Shown piece by piece: positions 7,906 to 16,353 of a stretch of DNA of 48,873 nt (the stretch's first letter is position 1; the number at the start of each line of letters is the position of its first letter). Both the position numbers and the translations under genes were made by a program. Source of the stretch: an uncultured Clostridia bacterium (GTDB lineage Bacteria; Bacillota; Clostridia; Christensenellales; Borkfalkiaceae); NCBI GenBank assembly GCA_944367565.1, contig CALVWR010000014.1, forward strand, positions 1 to 48,873, in the 5' to 3' direction. Below the pieces are notes generated by a model. It was not told the DNA's origin and did not search any database. It saw only the letters and a program-made list of their open reading frames with translations.

Positions 7906-7995
7906 GCAACGGACGCGCAAAAACACCGCAGCTTTCGCTTTCGTTTGCAAACAACATCCCATTTTGCAACACTTAACGCGTTTTTGCTACTCTGC
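7906..7995 (-). promoter_or_regulatory. Tetrahydrofolate (THF) riboswitch aptamer
   Basis: The minus strand carries the conserved THF-riboswitch blocks in order: GCAGAGTAG, CGCGTTAAGTG, ATGGGATGTTG, ACGAAAGCGAAAGC and GCGGTG. The outer helix is supported by GCAAAAA (5') with TTTTTGC (3') and GCAG with TTGC. The predicted transcription start coincides with the aptamer's first base. THF binding is known to turn down folate transport and synthesis genes in Firmicutes, and the downstream gene is an ECF S-component, which fits. Confidence 0.9.
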
Positions 7996-8002
7996 AAGGA
8001 AT

Positions 8003-8031
8003 ATTTTACTAAATTTTCCGCCGTTTGTCAA
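8003..8031 (-). promoter_or_regulatory. Consensus promoter of the folT riboswitch transcript
   Basis: Minus strand TTGACA, a 17-nt spacer and TAAAAT. The -10 ends 7-8 bases before the first base of the THF aptamer. Confidence 0.85.
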
Positions 8032-8073
8032 CCGCCGACTCATACTTTTTCTCCGTTCGCGCATAATATCGGT

Positions 8074-8757
8074 ATGATTATCATATTTATCCGCACTACG
8101 ATCATTTTTCTTACGCTGATGGTCGTCATGCGACTGATGGGAAAACGTCAGATCGGGGAAATGCAACCCTTTGAATTCGTCATCACTCTCATCATTGCCG
8201 ATCTCGCCTGTATTCCCATGGCCGACGTATCCATTCCGCTTGTCTACGGCGTCGTTGCGATTCTCGCCCTTTTTTTATTGCATCAGCTGATTTTCCTTCT
8301 GGAAAACTGCGGTACGTTCGCCAAAAAGATCATTTCGGGAAAACCCAGCGTTGTCCTCAATAAAAACGGCGTAAATATGAAGGAACTGAAAAAAAACAAT
8401 CTCGGTGTGGAAGATCTGCTTGAATCGATGCGTACGCAGGGCTATTTTTCCCTCGACGATCTCGACTACGCCATCTTTGAAGCCAACGGCAACCTTTCCG
8501 CACTGGCAAAAGCCGATAAAAAAGGACCGTCCTCCCTTGCGATCCTTCTCGTGAGCGACGGAAAAATCAACAAACCCGGGCTGGAAAAATCCCGACTCGG
8601 CCGCTTGTTCGTGGCGGATTTTCTTCTGCAACGCGACACGCCTTTAAAAGATGTCTCCGTACTGACCGTGGACAATACGGGCAAAATCTATTTTCAACGG
8701 AAAAACAGACGGTATGAAATTCTCAGCACCGTATTGCCGGAGGAAGCGCAATGGTAA
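8074..8757 (+). CDS. DUF421 family membrane protein (YetF/YrbG-like)
   Basis: A 227-residue protein. Three N-terminal hydrophobic segments contain the family signature RLMGKRQIGEMQPFEFV, followed by a cytoplasmic domain (about residues 85-225) with GKPSVVLNKNGVN and RTQGYFSLDDLDYAIFEANG. In Bacillus such proteins (YetF, YdfR) are linked to spore membrane and germination phenotypes, but no activity can be read from sequence. The ATG at 8074 is chosen because homology begins there; the longer open frame to 7831 runs through the THF riboswitch antisense. Its last bases overlap the DUF4363 start, so the two are co-translated. Confidence 0.88.
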   Translation: MIIIFIRTTIIFLTLMVVMRLMGKRQIGEMQPFEFVITLIIADLACIPMADVSIPLVYGVVAILALFLLHQLIFLLENCGTFAKKIISGKPSVVLNKNGVNMKELKKNNLGVEDLLESMRTQGYFSLDDLDYAIFEANGNLSALAKADKKGPSSLAILLVSDGKINKPGLEKSRLGRLFVADFLLQRDTPLKDVSVLTVDNTGKIYFQRKNRRYEILSTVLPEEAQW

Positions 8758-9128
8758 AAAGCATCGTTTCCGTGTTTCTCTGCCTTGCGCTGATCATCGG
8801 CGGGGCGATCTATGAAAGACACTTTATCGACAGACAGTTCGGAGAATTTGAGAGCGCCGTCGTCTGCCTTTACGAAAAAACGAGAAACGAGTCCGCCACC
8901 CGACAGGACGTCGTCGCATTACAGGAAAACTGGCGAAAGAAAAAAGAAGTTCTGCACGCCTTTATCCCGCATAACGACATTAAGGAAATGGAACTCTGGC
9001 TGGGGGAAACCCTCTCGCTCGTGTCTTACGGCAAATACCAGGATGCTTTATCCAAACTCGACGTGATAAAAGAACTTTGCTCTCAGATCCCCACCGTTTA
9101 CCGGCTGTCTTTTTCCAATCTTTTCTGA
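8751..9128 (+). CDS. DUF4363 family protein
   Basis: A 125-residue protein with one N-terminal membrane anchor (about residues 4-20) and a helical remainder with DVVALQENWRKKKEVLHAFI and IKEMELWLGETLSLV, typical of DUF4363. Its ATG overlaps the end of the DUF421 gene by seven bases; this gene pair is often seen together in Clostridia, which supports a shared task. The function is unknown. Confidence 0.85.
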   Translation: MVKSIVSVFLCLALIIGGAIYERHFIDRQFGEFESAVVCLYEKTRNESATRQDVVALQENWRKKKEVLHAFIPHNDIKEMELWLGETLSLVSYGKYQDALSKLDVIKELCSQIPTVYRLSFSNLF

Positions 9129-9180
9129 AAGCTTCCGAAATAAAACGCGCCGCGGCGGTCGGAGCGTTCCGCCGAAACGA

Positions 9181-9216
9181 AAAGAGCGAAGATTTTTCAC
9201 TGTCTTCGCTCTTTTT
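9181..9216 (+). terminator. Terminator after the DUF421-DUF4363 operon
   Basis: A perfect 10-bp stem AGAGCGAAGA/TCTTCGCTCT with a 10-nt loop and T5 on the plus strand. The A-rich left flank makes it usable for the minus-strand gene ending at 9245 as well. Confidence 0.85.
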
Positions 9217-9244
9217 GATCGCCCGATAAAGGTCATTTATCGTT

Positions 9245-9583
9245 CTACCAAATTATTTCACCTTGATATCGTAACGTGTCCAGGTCTGAAAAATACGATT
9301 TCATCCCATAATAAGGCGTGATCAGAAACCCGATAAAACAACCTGCACCGATATGAAATCCCAGCTTCACGCTGTATTCGGGATCGGAGTTTTTCATTTT
9401 ATACGCAAAATATAAAACAGCAGGCGGTAAAAAAAATATCCAAATACTGCATAAGACGCAGGAAAAAATTTTTTGAAAATTCCATTCCGATGAATCGTCT
9501 GAAAAGAACAAAACCACAAGAACGGCAACCAAAACGAAAGACAGGATAAACGCGATGATTTTATGTTTCGTCTGAGATTTCAT
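9245..9583 (-). CDS. Small three-helix membrane protein, unknown
   Basis: A 112-residue protein with three hydrophobic stretches (about residues 9-27, 40-61 and 74-92) and a tyrosine-rich tail. I do not recognise a family. GGAGG with a 5-nt spacer precedes the ATG, which makes it a credible gene. It stands alone on the minus strand, about 195 bp downstream of the lipoprotein gene. Confidence 0.65.
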   Translation of the reverse strand: MKSQTKHKIIAFILSFVLVAVLVVLFFSDDSSEWNFQKIFSCVLCSIWIFFLPPAVLYFAYKMKNSDPEYSVKLGFHIGAGCFIGFLITPYYGMKSYFSDLDTLRYQGEIIW

Positions 9584-9777
9584 AAAAACCTCCTTTCATG
9601 ACTGCCGATCTTTCGGAATGATCCCGTAAAACATAAAAACGTTCAACGCATAAACTTGTCTGTCTTGCCTGTAAAACAGGGCGCGCTGTCTGTATCCCGC
9701 GGCAAAATTCTCCATGAACGCTGCGGCACTGCCGCGGCGCGCTCTGTTTTCCTTTCGCCGTCCTAATTTTGCACGGA

Positions 9778-10542
9778 TCAATAATTCTGCGTCCACATAC
9801 TCTTCCACTTCGCCGTGAACGTCACTTCGCTTCCCTGCTCCGGCGCTTGCCAGATCGCTCCTTCCTCTACCTGAACGCCCTTATAATACCAGCCGAGAAA
9901 CCGGAATTCGTCATCTCCTGTCGCTTCACTGCCGAAACCCTTCGTAGGCTTGGGCAATACCGGAATCTCTTCCCCGTCATACAGAACGATGGACGCACAC
10001 GCCGTGCCGCCGTCGGAATCGAAAACCACCGTCGTTCCGATCGACCATTTCGCCTTCAGCGTGATCTCCTCAGTATCCGGCTCTGCCCAGATCTCTCCGG
10101 GCGTCACCTTCGTTTCCCCCATATACCAACCGAGAAATTTATCGACCCCGCGCGTCGGCGTGAACAACTCCGGGATCTCCGCGTCGACATACAGATAAAA
10201 CTCCTCGCCGGAATATGCCGTGCCGCCGTCGGAATCGAAAATAATCTTATTGCGCACGGAATTTTCCGCCGCCCAGATCGCCGTTACCGTACACGACTGC
10301 TGTATATCCGTCACATCGGTATCCCAGCCGACAAAGATATATCCGTCCTTATGAAAGGTCGGGGCCTGAAACTCCGCACCCTTTTCAATCGAAAGTTCCA
10401 CGCGCGTACGGTTTTCTTCCGTCACGCCGCCGTTGCCCTCAAATACGACGGTGATCTTGTCCGACGGCCTTTCGGCGCACGCCGCAAAAATCAAAGCGCA
10501 TATCAGAACAACCGATACCATTATCCACAGTTTCTTTCTCAT
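9778..10542 (-). CDS. Lipoprotein with three InlB-type (Listeria-Bacteroides) repeats
   Basis: A 254-residue secreted lipoprotein. The signal peptide ends in the lipobox LIFAAC, so Cys22 would be the lipidated residue. The mature part has three InlB_B/Flg_new-type beta-grasp repeats, each from a VVFxxNGG or IIFDSDGGTA strand to a GW-x-n-AKW end (about residues 30-92, 98-166 and 170-247). Such repeats are surface adhesion or spacer modules. GGAGGG precedes the ATG. A 70-codon reading that overlaps the 3' end (9596-9808) starts at GTG and is not supported. Confidence 0.85.
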   Translation of the reverse strand: MRKKLWIMVSVVLICALIFAACAERPSDKITVVFEGNGGVTEENRTRVELSIEKGAEFQAPTFHKDGYIFVGWDTDVTDIQQSCTVTAIWAAENSVRNKIIFDSDGGTAYSGEEFYLYVDAEIPELFTPTRGVDKFLGWYMGETKVTPGEIWAEPDTEEITLKAKWSIGTTVVFDSDGGTACASIVLYDGEEIPVLPKPTKGFGSEATGDDEFRFLGWYYKGVQVEEGAIWQAPEQGSEVTFTAKWKSMWTQNY

Positions 10543-10574
10543 ACCTTTTCCCTCCGGACCGCTCCAAAAAACTT

Positions 10575-10612
10575 CTTTTGCGCATTCTGCGCAAAAGAGG
10601 GCGCGCCCTCTT
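10575..10612 (-). repeat. Palindrome-plus-hairpin intergenic element, copy 2
   Basis: In minus-strand order there is a perfect palindrome (AAGAGGGCGCGCCCTCTT, 10612-10595) overlapping a hairpin CTTTTGCGCA-GAA-TGCGCAAAAG, then AAG and T6. The order and the GGGCGCGCCC/TTTTGCG core match the element at 5045-5082. It follows aspS by 33 bp and can act as its terminator. Confidence 0.75.
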
Positions 10613-10645
10613 TCTTTTTTCCCCTTCTGCTGCGTCTTTATACGC

Positions 10646-11983
10646 TTACGGCGTCACGCGGTTGATATCCCGCGGGAACATCGTGGTATAACGCACGTTC
10701 TTGAATCCGAGCAGGTTCATCGTCAGGCGTTCCAGCCCGAGACCGAGTCCGCCGTGCGGCGGTGCGCCGTATTTGTGGAACATCAGATAGGTTTCAAAAT
10801 CTTCCACTTTCATGCCGCGCGAACGCATTTTCTCCACCTGCATATCGTAATCGTGGATTCTCTGTCCTCCGGTCGTGATCTCCATGCCGCGGAACAACAG
10901 ATCGAAACTGAGCGTATATTCCGGATCGGCAGGATCGTCCATCGTGTAAAACGGACGCTTTTTCGACGGATAGTGCGTGACAAAAATAAAATCGCTGCCG
11001 AACTGCTCTTGCGCGTACTTGCACATCAGCTGTTCTTCTTCCGGTTCAAAATCGTTGAAATCGGTGATCTTTTTCTTATATTTGTTGACGATGATATCCT
11101 TCGCGTCTTTGAAGCGGATCACGGGGATCTCCGTAATTTCGGGCATCTTCACCTGCAAAAGCGCAAGTTCTTTCGGATATTCTTTTCTTAACAGCGCAAA
11201 GATATACTTCAACGCGCCCGTTTCCATATTCATGATGTCGTAAAAGCTGTCGATATATCCCATTTCGAAATCCATGGAAATATATTCGTTCAGATGCCGC
11301 GATGTATCGTGATGTTCCGCACGGAAAACCGGACCGATCTCGAATACGCGGTCGTAAACGCCGACAAGCGCCTGTTTATAGAACTGCGGACTCTGGGCGA
11401 GATACACTTGCTTGCCGAAATAATCCAGCTTGAAGATATTCGCACCCCCTTCGGCGCCCGCAAACACGATTTTCGGCGTACGGACCTCCGTAAAATTCTG
11501 TCCGCTCAGAAAATCCCTGAACCCGCGGGCGATTCCTTCCTGAATCTTGAAAATCGCGCGTTCTCTGGGATTGCGCAGCGTGAGAGGCCGCATGTTCAGG
11601 TTGGTATCGAGAGGAACGTTATCGAGCTGTTTCTTGTTGATGACGATGGGCGACTGTTCCTTCGGGCGGGACAGCACTTCCACATTGTGTATCTGAAGTT
11701 CGTAGCGTTTGTTTCCCTTCGCGTCCGCACTGGCAACCACCTTGCCGCTCACCTTCACGCAGCTGTTTTCCGTGATGGTGTCGTCCCAGCGGTAATCGGA
11801 AAATTCCGGCGCGTATATGCACTGTACCACGTCGCGCGCCGTGCGCAGAAGCACAAAAGAAAAACCCGTCATCTCGCGGATGCGGTGCACATATCCCGTT
11901 ATGGTCACGATCTCGTTTTCATGCGCGGCAAAATCGTCAAAATCGACATATTTTTTCTGCACGACGCCGTTGATTTTATCCAT
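10646..11983 (-). CDS. aspS: Aspartyl-tRNA synthetase, archaeal type (AspS2)
   Basis: A 445-residue class II synthetase. The N-terminal OB-fold anticodon-binding domain (about 15-110, with GYVHRIREMTGFSFVLLR) is followed by the catalytic domain with FRAEHHDTSRHLNEY (motif 2) and GLGLGLERLTMNLLG (motif 3). The length, the lack of the roughly 100-residue GAD insertion of bacterial AspRS, and HYPSKKRPFYTM are marks of the archaeal-type AspRS2, which is usually non-discriminating and charges tRNA-Asn with Asp for GatCAB conversion. GAGGAG lies upstream of the ATG. An AsnRS is the main alternative, but the HYP-KRPFYT motif favours AspRS. Confidence 0.85.
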   Translation of the reverse strand: MDKINGVVQKKYVDFDDFAAHENEIVTITGYVHRIREMTGFSFVLLRTARDVVQCIYAPEFSDYRWDDTITENSCVKVSGKVVASADAKGNKRYELQIHNVEVLSRPKEQSPIVINKKQLDNVPLDTNLNMRPLTLRNPRERAIFKIQEGIARGFRDFLSGQNFTEVRTPKIVFAGAEGGANIFKLDYFGKQVYLAQSPQFYKQALVGVYDRVFEIGPVFRAEHHDTSRHLNEYISMDFEMGYIDSFYDIMNMETGALKYIFALLRKEYPKELALLQVKMPEITEIPVIRFKDAKDIIVNKYKKKITDFNDFEPEEEQLMCKYAQEQFGSDFIFVTHYPSKKRPFYTMDDPADPEYTLSFDLLFRGMEITTGGQRIHDYDMQVEKMRSRGMKVEDFETYLMFHKYGAPPHGGLGLGLERLTMNLLGFKNVRYTTMFPRDINRVTP

Positions 11984-12013
11984 TTTGCAAACTCCTCGTA
12001 TTTAGACATTTCT

Positions 12014-12042
12014 ATCATACACTTTTTCCCGGTTCTTTGCAA
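12014..12042 (-). promoter_or_regulatory. Promoter of the AspRS gene
   Basis: Minus strand TTGCAA, a 17-nt spacer and TATGAT, about 30 bp before the ATG. Confidence 0.6.
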
Positions 12043-12095
12043 GCGTTGTCGGTAAAAATTTTACCTTTAATTCACCGAAAAACAAAAAATTTTTA

Positions 12096-12124
12096 TTGAA
12101 ATCCCGGCAAATTTATGTTACAAT
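12096..12124 (+). promoter_or_regulatory. Promoter of the DegV gene
   Basis: Plus strand TTGAAA, a 17-nt spacer and TACAAT, followed by a short leader with GGGAG before the ATG at 12157. Confidence 0.75.
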
Positions 12125-12156
12125 GATAAAAATAAAGTTTTACAGGGAGAACCATT

Positions 12157-13014
12157 ATGAAAATTGCCGTTTCTGCGGAATCCACGCTGGATCTGCCGCA
12201 AGAACTCATCCAAGAAAACGATATCCATATCCTGCCGTACGAAATCCATATGGGCGATAAAACTTTTCTGGACGGCGAAGTGAGCACCGAAGAAATGTTT
12301 GCCTTTGTGGAGAAAACCGGGACGCTGCCGAAGACTTCCGCCACCAACGAATACCGTTATCGGGAATATTTTGAAGCTCTGAGAAAAGAATACGACGCCA
12401 TCGTGCATATCGCTTTATCGAGCGGGCTTACCTCTTCCACTCAGAACGCGATCAATGCGGCGAAAAACGTGCCGGATTGCTATGTGGTGGACAGCAAAGC
12501 GCTTTCCACGGGGATCGCTCTTCTCGTCTTGTACGCAAAGGAACTTGCGGATAAAGGCATGGAAGCGCGGGACATCTACGACGCCGTCAACGCGCGGGTC
12601 CCCTTCGTACAGGTGAGTTTCGTTGTGGAAACGCTGGATTATCTCTATAAAGGCGGAAGGTGTTCTTCTCTCGCACGCTTCGGGGCGAACCTTCTGAAAA
12701 TCCGGCCCAGCATCGCCATGAGCACCGCAACCGACGGCACTCTCTCCTCTCATAAAAAATATAAAGGGAAAATGGAACAGGTTGTGGAAAAATATTGCGC
12801 CGATACCCTGGCGGAATATTCCAATCCCGACAAGAGCATCGGCTTCGTCACCTACACTTCGGCGACGGAAGGCATGGCAACGATCGCGAAGAACGCGCTG
12901 AAGGAAGCCGGCTTCAAACGGATTTTGGAAACCAGAGCGGGCGGCACCATCGCCACGCACTGCGGACCGCATACCCTGGGAATTTTGTACATCAACGACG
13001 GCGGGAAAACCTGA
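12157..13014 (+). CDS. DegV family fatty-acid-binding protein
   Basis: A 285-residue DegV (FakB-like) protein. Visible marks are the N-terminal AVSAESTLDLPQELI (the usual start reads D-S-T-D/L), HIALSSGLTSSTQNA around the fatty-acid carboxylate site (about residues 87-101), VDSKALSTG, and FVVETLDYLYKGGRCS. DegV proteins bind fatty acids and, with FakA kinase, feed exogenous fatty acids into phospholipid. No fakA is adjacent, so whether this is a FakB partner is open. It forms a monocistronic unit with its own promoter and terminator. Confidence 0.9.
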   Translation: MKIAVSAESTLDLPQELIQENDIHILPYEIHMGDKTFLDGEVSTEEMFAFVEKTGTLPKTSATNEYRYREYFEALRKEYDAIVHIALSSGLTSSTQNAINAAKNVPDCYVVDSKALSTGIALLVLYAKELADKGMEARDIYDAVNARVPFVQVSFVVETLDYLYKGGRCSSLARFGANLLKIRPSIAMSTATDGTLSSHKKYKGKMEQVVEKYCADTLAEYSNPDKSIGFVTYTSATEGMATIAKNALKEAGFKRILETRAGGTIATHCGPHTLGILYINDGGKT

Positions 13015-13040
13015 TTTTTCAAACAGCTTATAAAACGAAC

Positions 13041-13072
13041 GCCGCGGACGTCCCGTCCGCGGCATTTTTTTT
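13041..13072 (+). terminator. Terminator of the DegV gene
   Basis: GCCGCGGAC-GTCCC-GTCCGCGGC (9-bp stem) followed by A and T8. Confidence 0.9.
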
Positions 13073-13219
13073 CCCGTTTTTTGCGTTCCGGCCCGATCTT
13101 TAAGTCCGTGCGGCATCTTTATGGTCGGTCATCCCGGCGTATACGCAGCGGCATACGCGCAAACCGACGCAAAATCATACTCCTTTCCCGAACCGACGCG
13201 TCGTTTTGTCTCTCAAAAT

Positions 13220-13852
13220 TCACGGCTTGCGCCCTTCGTACGGTGCGGCGGCGAACGTTTTTCTTTCTTCTTCCGACAAAGAAAATGCACACCCGCAATA
13301 ATGCTGACGGTAGAGTCCCAGCTCCTTGCTCGTCCGCACGGAATCGAGATACCCGTCCTTTTTCTTCAAATCGGCAACGAGATACTTTACCCCGTATTTT
13401 TCTTCAAGCGCTCTTCCCGCACGGTTGATCGCCTCCGCGTTTTTCAGCGGCGATACCGTAAGCGTCGTTCCGAAATAACCGAAACCGCCCTCCTTCGCAC
13501 GCTTTGCCGTTTCTTCCAGCCTCAGCGCACAGCAAATCTCGCAGCGCGCGCCCCCCTCTTTTTCTTTTTCCATCCCCTTCACCGCTTCGTAAAAACGCGC
13601 AGGAACGTATTCCCCTTCCGCGACGGGAATCTTCCAGAGCGCGCACAGCTTTTTCTGCTCGCCCAGACGTTTTTCGTATTCCGCCTCGGGAAAAATATTC
13701 GGATTAAAGTAAAACACGGTGAGATCGAAATACTGTTTCAACAGCTTAATCGCGTGTGTGGAGCACGGCGCGCAGCAACTGTGCAGCAAAAGACGTTCTC
13801 TTTTTTCCAAAGCGCCGAGAATTTTTTCCATCTCCCTGTAATCGCCCGTCAT
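13220..13852 (-). CDS. queH: Epoxyqueuosine reductase QueH
   Basis: A 210-residue protein of the DUF208/QueH family, which carries out the last step of queuosine synthesis (epoxyqueuosine to queuosine in tRNA) using an iron-sulfur cluster. The cysteine set is intact: HSCCAPCS (about residues 24-31), RCEICCALRLE, and YRQHYCGCAFS near the C-terminus. I place the start at the ATG at 13852, where it overlaps the upstream peptidase stop as ATGA with a GGAGAAAG site; a longer TTG reading to 13876 is less likely. It is third in the dxs-peptidase-queH operon. Confidence 0.9.
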   Translation of the reverse strand: MTGDYREMEKILGALEKRERLLLHSCCAPCSTHAIKLLKQYFDLTVFYFNPNIFPEAEYEKRLGEQKKLCALWKIPVAEGEYVPARFYEAVKGMEKEKEGGARCEICCALRLEETAKRAKEGGFGYFGTTLTVSPLKNAEAINRAGRALEEKYGVKYLVADLKKKDGYLDSVRTSKELGLYRQHYCGCAFSLSEEERKTFAAAPYEGRKP

Positions 13853-14538
13853 AATTTCTCTTTCTCCACGCCGCAATCCGTTCTGATCAGCTTATACGCC
13901 ATTCCGTCCCCCAGCTTTTGGGTCAATTTTCCGTCGATAAACTCCAACGCCGCATTGTCTTCCACGGCGTATGCGGAGGCAAAAGCGGATCGTCTGAAAT
14001 TTTCATCGAAATCCGCGATGCGTTCGTTATAGTGCGGCGTCATCAGCCCCCGAAGCAATCCCAGCCCCTTTTCAAAACGATATTCCGTTCCGCCGTGCAG
14101 CAGGTCGCTGTCGGTGTACATATCCTCAAACCAACAGATCGCTCCCGCAGAAACGCCGGTCAGCAGTACGCCGCGCTCGTATGCAGAGAGAATCAGCGGC
14201 AAAATACCTTTTTCCTTCCATGTATTTAACATGAATACGGTATCCCCGCCGCCGACGTAAATAAAATCCGCCTTCTGAAATTTTTCCGCGATGTGCTCCA
14301 GATTCATTTCCCCGTATACCGTCAGCGCAAGATCCGCCTTGATGTCGTATACGGAGGTATAAATCTTTCTGAACGAATTGAAATACGGCAGGGAATCGTG
14401 GCTTGCCGTCCCCAGAAATAAACCGTATGCCCGCCGATCCCCGGCGTGCGCCTTTGCAATTGCCGCTATTCTTTCGTCGATTTTCAGCGTCGTTTTGCTT
14501 TTCAGTTCCCCACCGCCGATCGCTATGATCCTTTTCAA
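13849..14538 (-). CDS. Peptidase E-like serine hydrolase (family S51)
   Basis: A roughly 229-residue protein of the S51 (PepE/cyanophycinase) class. Visible marks are the N-terminal RIIAIGGGEL, FIYVGGGDTVFML, the nucleophile elbow GVSAGAICWF with Ser as catalytic residue, and TPHYNER with the conserved His. PepE cleaves Asp-X dipeptides; this subgroup in Firmicutes is uncharacterised in detail. I chose the TTG at 14538 (reading L-K-R-I-I-A-I) because GAGG precedes it and PepE homologues start there; the longer reading from the TTG at 14565 would overlap dxs. It is coupled to queH by an ATGA overlap. Confidence 0.85.
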   Translation of the reverse strand: MKRIIAIGGGELKSKTTLKIDERIAAIAKAHAGDRRAYGLFLGTASHDSLPYFNSFRKIYTSVYDIKADLALTVYGEMNLEHIAEKFQKADFIYVGGGDTVFMLNTWKEKGILPLILSAYERGVLLTGVSAGAICWFEDMYTDSDLLHGGTEYRFEKGLGLLRGLMTPHYNERIADFDENFRRSAFASAYAVEDNAALEFIDGKLTQKLGDGMAYKLIRTDCGVEKEKL

Positions 14539-14548
14539 TTTCTTATCC

Positions 14549-16345
14549 TCAGAATTCCGAAGCAATCTTTAAAAGCTCCTCCGCCGTGAGTCCGTTCTTG
14601 GCGAGCTGCGCGTCCACACCCGCATGCGGCACGTTCCCCGTCGGGAAAGCCATGTTCCTTATCTTCACTTTACGCCCTTTCTCCGCGTAATATCCCAGCA
14701 CCTGCTCTCCGAACCCGCCGCTTAAAACGTTCTCTTCCATCGTGACGATCGGACCGTTGCCGATCTCGTCGAGCAACGCCGTATCCAGCGGACGAACGCT
14801 CCGCGCATTGATCACGCAGAGCCGTTGATCCTTTGCCGCCGCTTCCAGCGCGCGATTGCACATCCGCGGCCCTACCGCAAGGACGGTAATTTCACCCTGC
14901 TTCGTCAGATATTCCCAGCGTTCCACGTCGACATCCTGCCCTTCCAGCAGACATTCCTCGTATCCGTTCGGGTAGCGGATCGCCACGGGTGCGGATTTCG
15001 CAACGGCAAATTGCAGCATTTTTTTAAATTCCGACGTGTTTCTCGGCGCGTACACCGAGATGTTCGGCATGGTACAAAGATAACTCAGATCGTATAATCC
15101 CTGATGCGTACAGCCGTCCGCGCCCACCGCGCCCGCTCTGTCCAGACAAAACGTCACGTTCAGATTCTGCAGACACACGTCGTGCAGAATCTCGTCGTAC
15201 GCCCGCTGCAAAAACGTGGAATAGATCGCCACAACGGGTTTCAGCCCGCCGACCGCCATGCCCGCCGCGAACGTCGCGGCAAATTCCTCGCAGATCCCCA
15301 CATCCGCAAACCGATCGGGATATTTCTGCGCAAAAACTTTCAATCCCGTGCCGTCTTTCATGGCGGCGGTCACGGTGAAAATCTTTTCGTCCTTTTCCGC
15401 CATGGAACATAATTCTTCGCCCAGCGCCGAGGAATACGCGTTGACGCTGTCCTCAAAATTTTTGGAAACCCCGTGAAACCGCTCCGCCTGTTCCTCCGCG
15501 TTTTTATAGCCTTTTCCCTTCTTCGTGTTGACGTGAAAAAGCACCGGCCGTTCCGTACGCTTGACGCGTTGCAACGCCTTGATCAGCTTTTTTAAATTAT
15601 GTCCGTCCACCCCGCCGACATATTTCAGTCCGATCATGTCAAAATAACTGTGCCCGCCGAGCAGCCGCTTGATGAAATTCCTGACCGCGATCAACATCCG
15701 GGTGACAATGGAATCGCCGAAAATCTTCCTTATGGCGCGTTTGAATTTCTCGTAACCGCCCCCCACCGAAATCCGCGACAGCATGGCGTACAGTCCGCTG
15801 TCGTTCTTCGAAATGGACATCCCGTTATCGTTGAGCACCACGATGAAATTCTTCGGCTTTTCTTCCGAAGAAAACATGGCTTCGAGGCTCAGACCGTTCA
15901 TCATCGCGCCGTCCCCCACCACGGACACCACTTCGTAATTTTCCCCGAGCCTGTCGCGCGCCGTACAATAACCGATCCCCGCAGCAATCGCCGTACCCGC
16001 ATGCCCGGCAATAAATGCGTCCGCTTCGCTTTCCTCCCGGTTCGGAAATCCGGAAATCCCGCCTTCCGTACGCATCGTATCAAACCGATCGGCTCTGCCG
16101 GTCAGCAATTTGTGCGTGTAACACTGATGCCCCACGTCGAAAATCAGTTTATCCTTCGGAAAATCAAACACATAATGCAAGGCGATCGTAAGTTCCACAA
16201 CCCCGAGATTCGACGCAAGATGCCCCCCGTTGTTGTATGCGTTCGCAATGATTTTGCGCCGTATCTCCTCCGCGTACGTTTTCAGTTCCCGAATTGTCAT
16301 CGACTTCAGATCTTTCCGATCCGCCGACTGCCCGCTCTTTTCCAT
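14549..16345 (-). CDS. dxs: 1-deoxy-D-xylulose-5-phosphate synthase
   Basis: A 598-residue thiamine-diphosphate enzyme condensing pyruvate and glyceraldehyde-3-phosphate in the first step of the MEP isoprenoid pathway. Marks include GGHLASNLGVVELTIALHYV (about 40-59), DVGHQCYTHKLLTGR, the ThDP motif VVGDGAMMNGLSLEAM to LNDN (about 142-174), and the transketolase-like C-terminal half with AIYSTFLQRAYDEILHDVCL and DRAGAVGADG. The catalytic Glu (about 353) is kept, but the normally invariant E-Q-H after it reads E-E-F. The promoter's -10 ends eight bases before the ATG and there is no ribosome site, implying a leaderless mRNA; the internal Met16 is an alternative start. First gene of an operon with peptidase E and queH. 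Confidence 0.93.
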   Translation of the reverse strand: MEKSGQSADRKDLKSMTIRELKTYAEEIRRKIIANAYNNGGHLASNLGVVELTIALHYVFDFPKDKLIFDVGHQCYTHKLLTGRADRFDTMRTEGGISGFPNREESEADAFIAGHAGTAIAAGIGYCTARDRLGENYEVVSVVGDGAMMNGLSLEAMFSSEEKPKNFIVVLNDNGMSISKNDSGLYAMLSRISVGGGYEKFKRAIRKIFGDSIVTRMLIAVRNFIKRLLGGHSYFDMIGLKYVGGVDGHNLKKLIKALQRVKRTERPVLFHVNTKKGKGYKNAEEQAERFHGVSKNFEDSVNAYSSALGEELCSMAEKDEKIFTVTAAMKDGTGLKVFAQKYPDRFADVGICEEFAATFAAGMAVGGLKPVVAIYSTFLQRAYDEILHDVCLQNLNVTFCLDRAGAVGADGCTHQGLYDLSYLCTMPNISVYAPRNTSEFKKMLQFAVAKSAPVAIRYPNGYEECLLEGQDVDVERWEYLTKQGEITVLAVGPRMCNRALEAAAKDQRLCVINARSVRPLDTALLDEIGNGPIVTMEENVLSGGFGEQVLGYYAEKGRKVKIRNMAFPTGNVPHAGVDAQLAKNGLTAEELLKIASEF

Positions 16346-16353
16346 ATATTAGT

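Noticed and set aside
9596-9808. 70-codon minus-strand reading after the InlB lipoprotein
   Set aside because: GTG start inside the lipoprotein gene, weak ribosome site, Arg-rich composition and no family.
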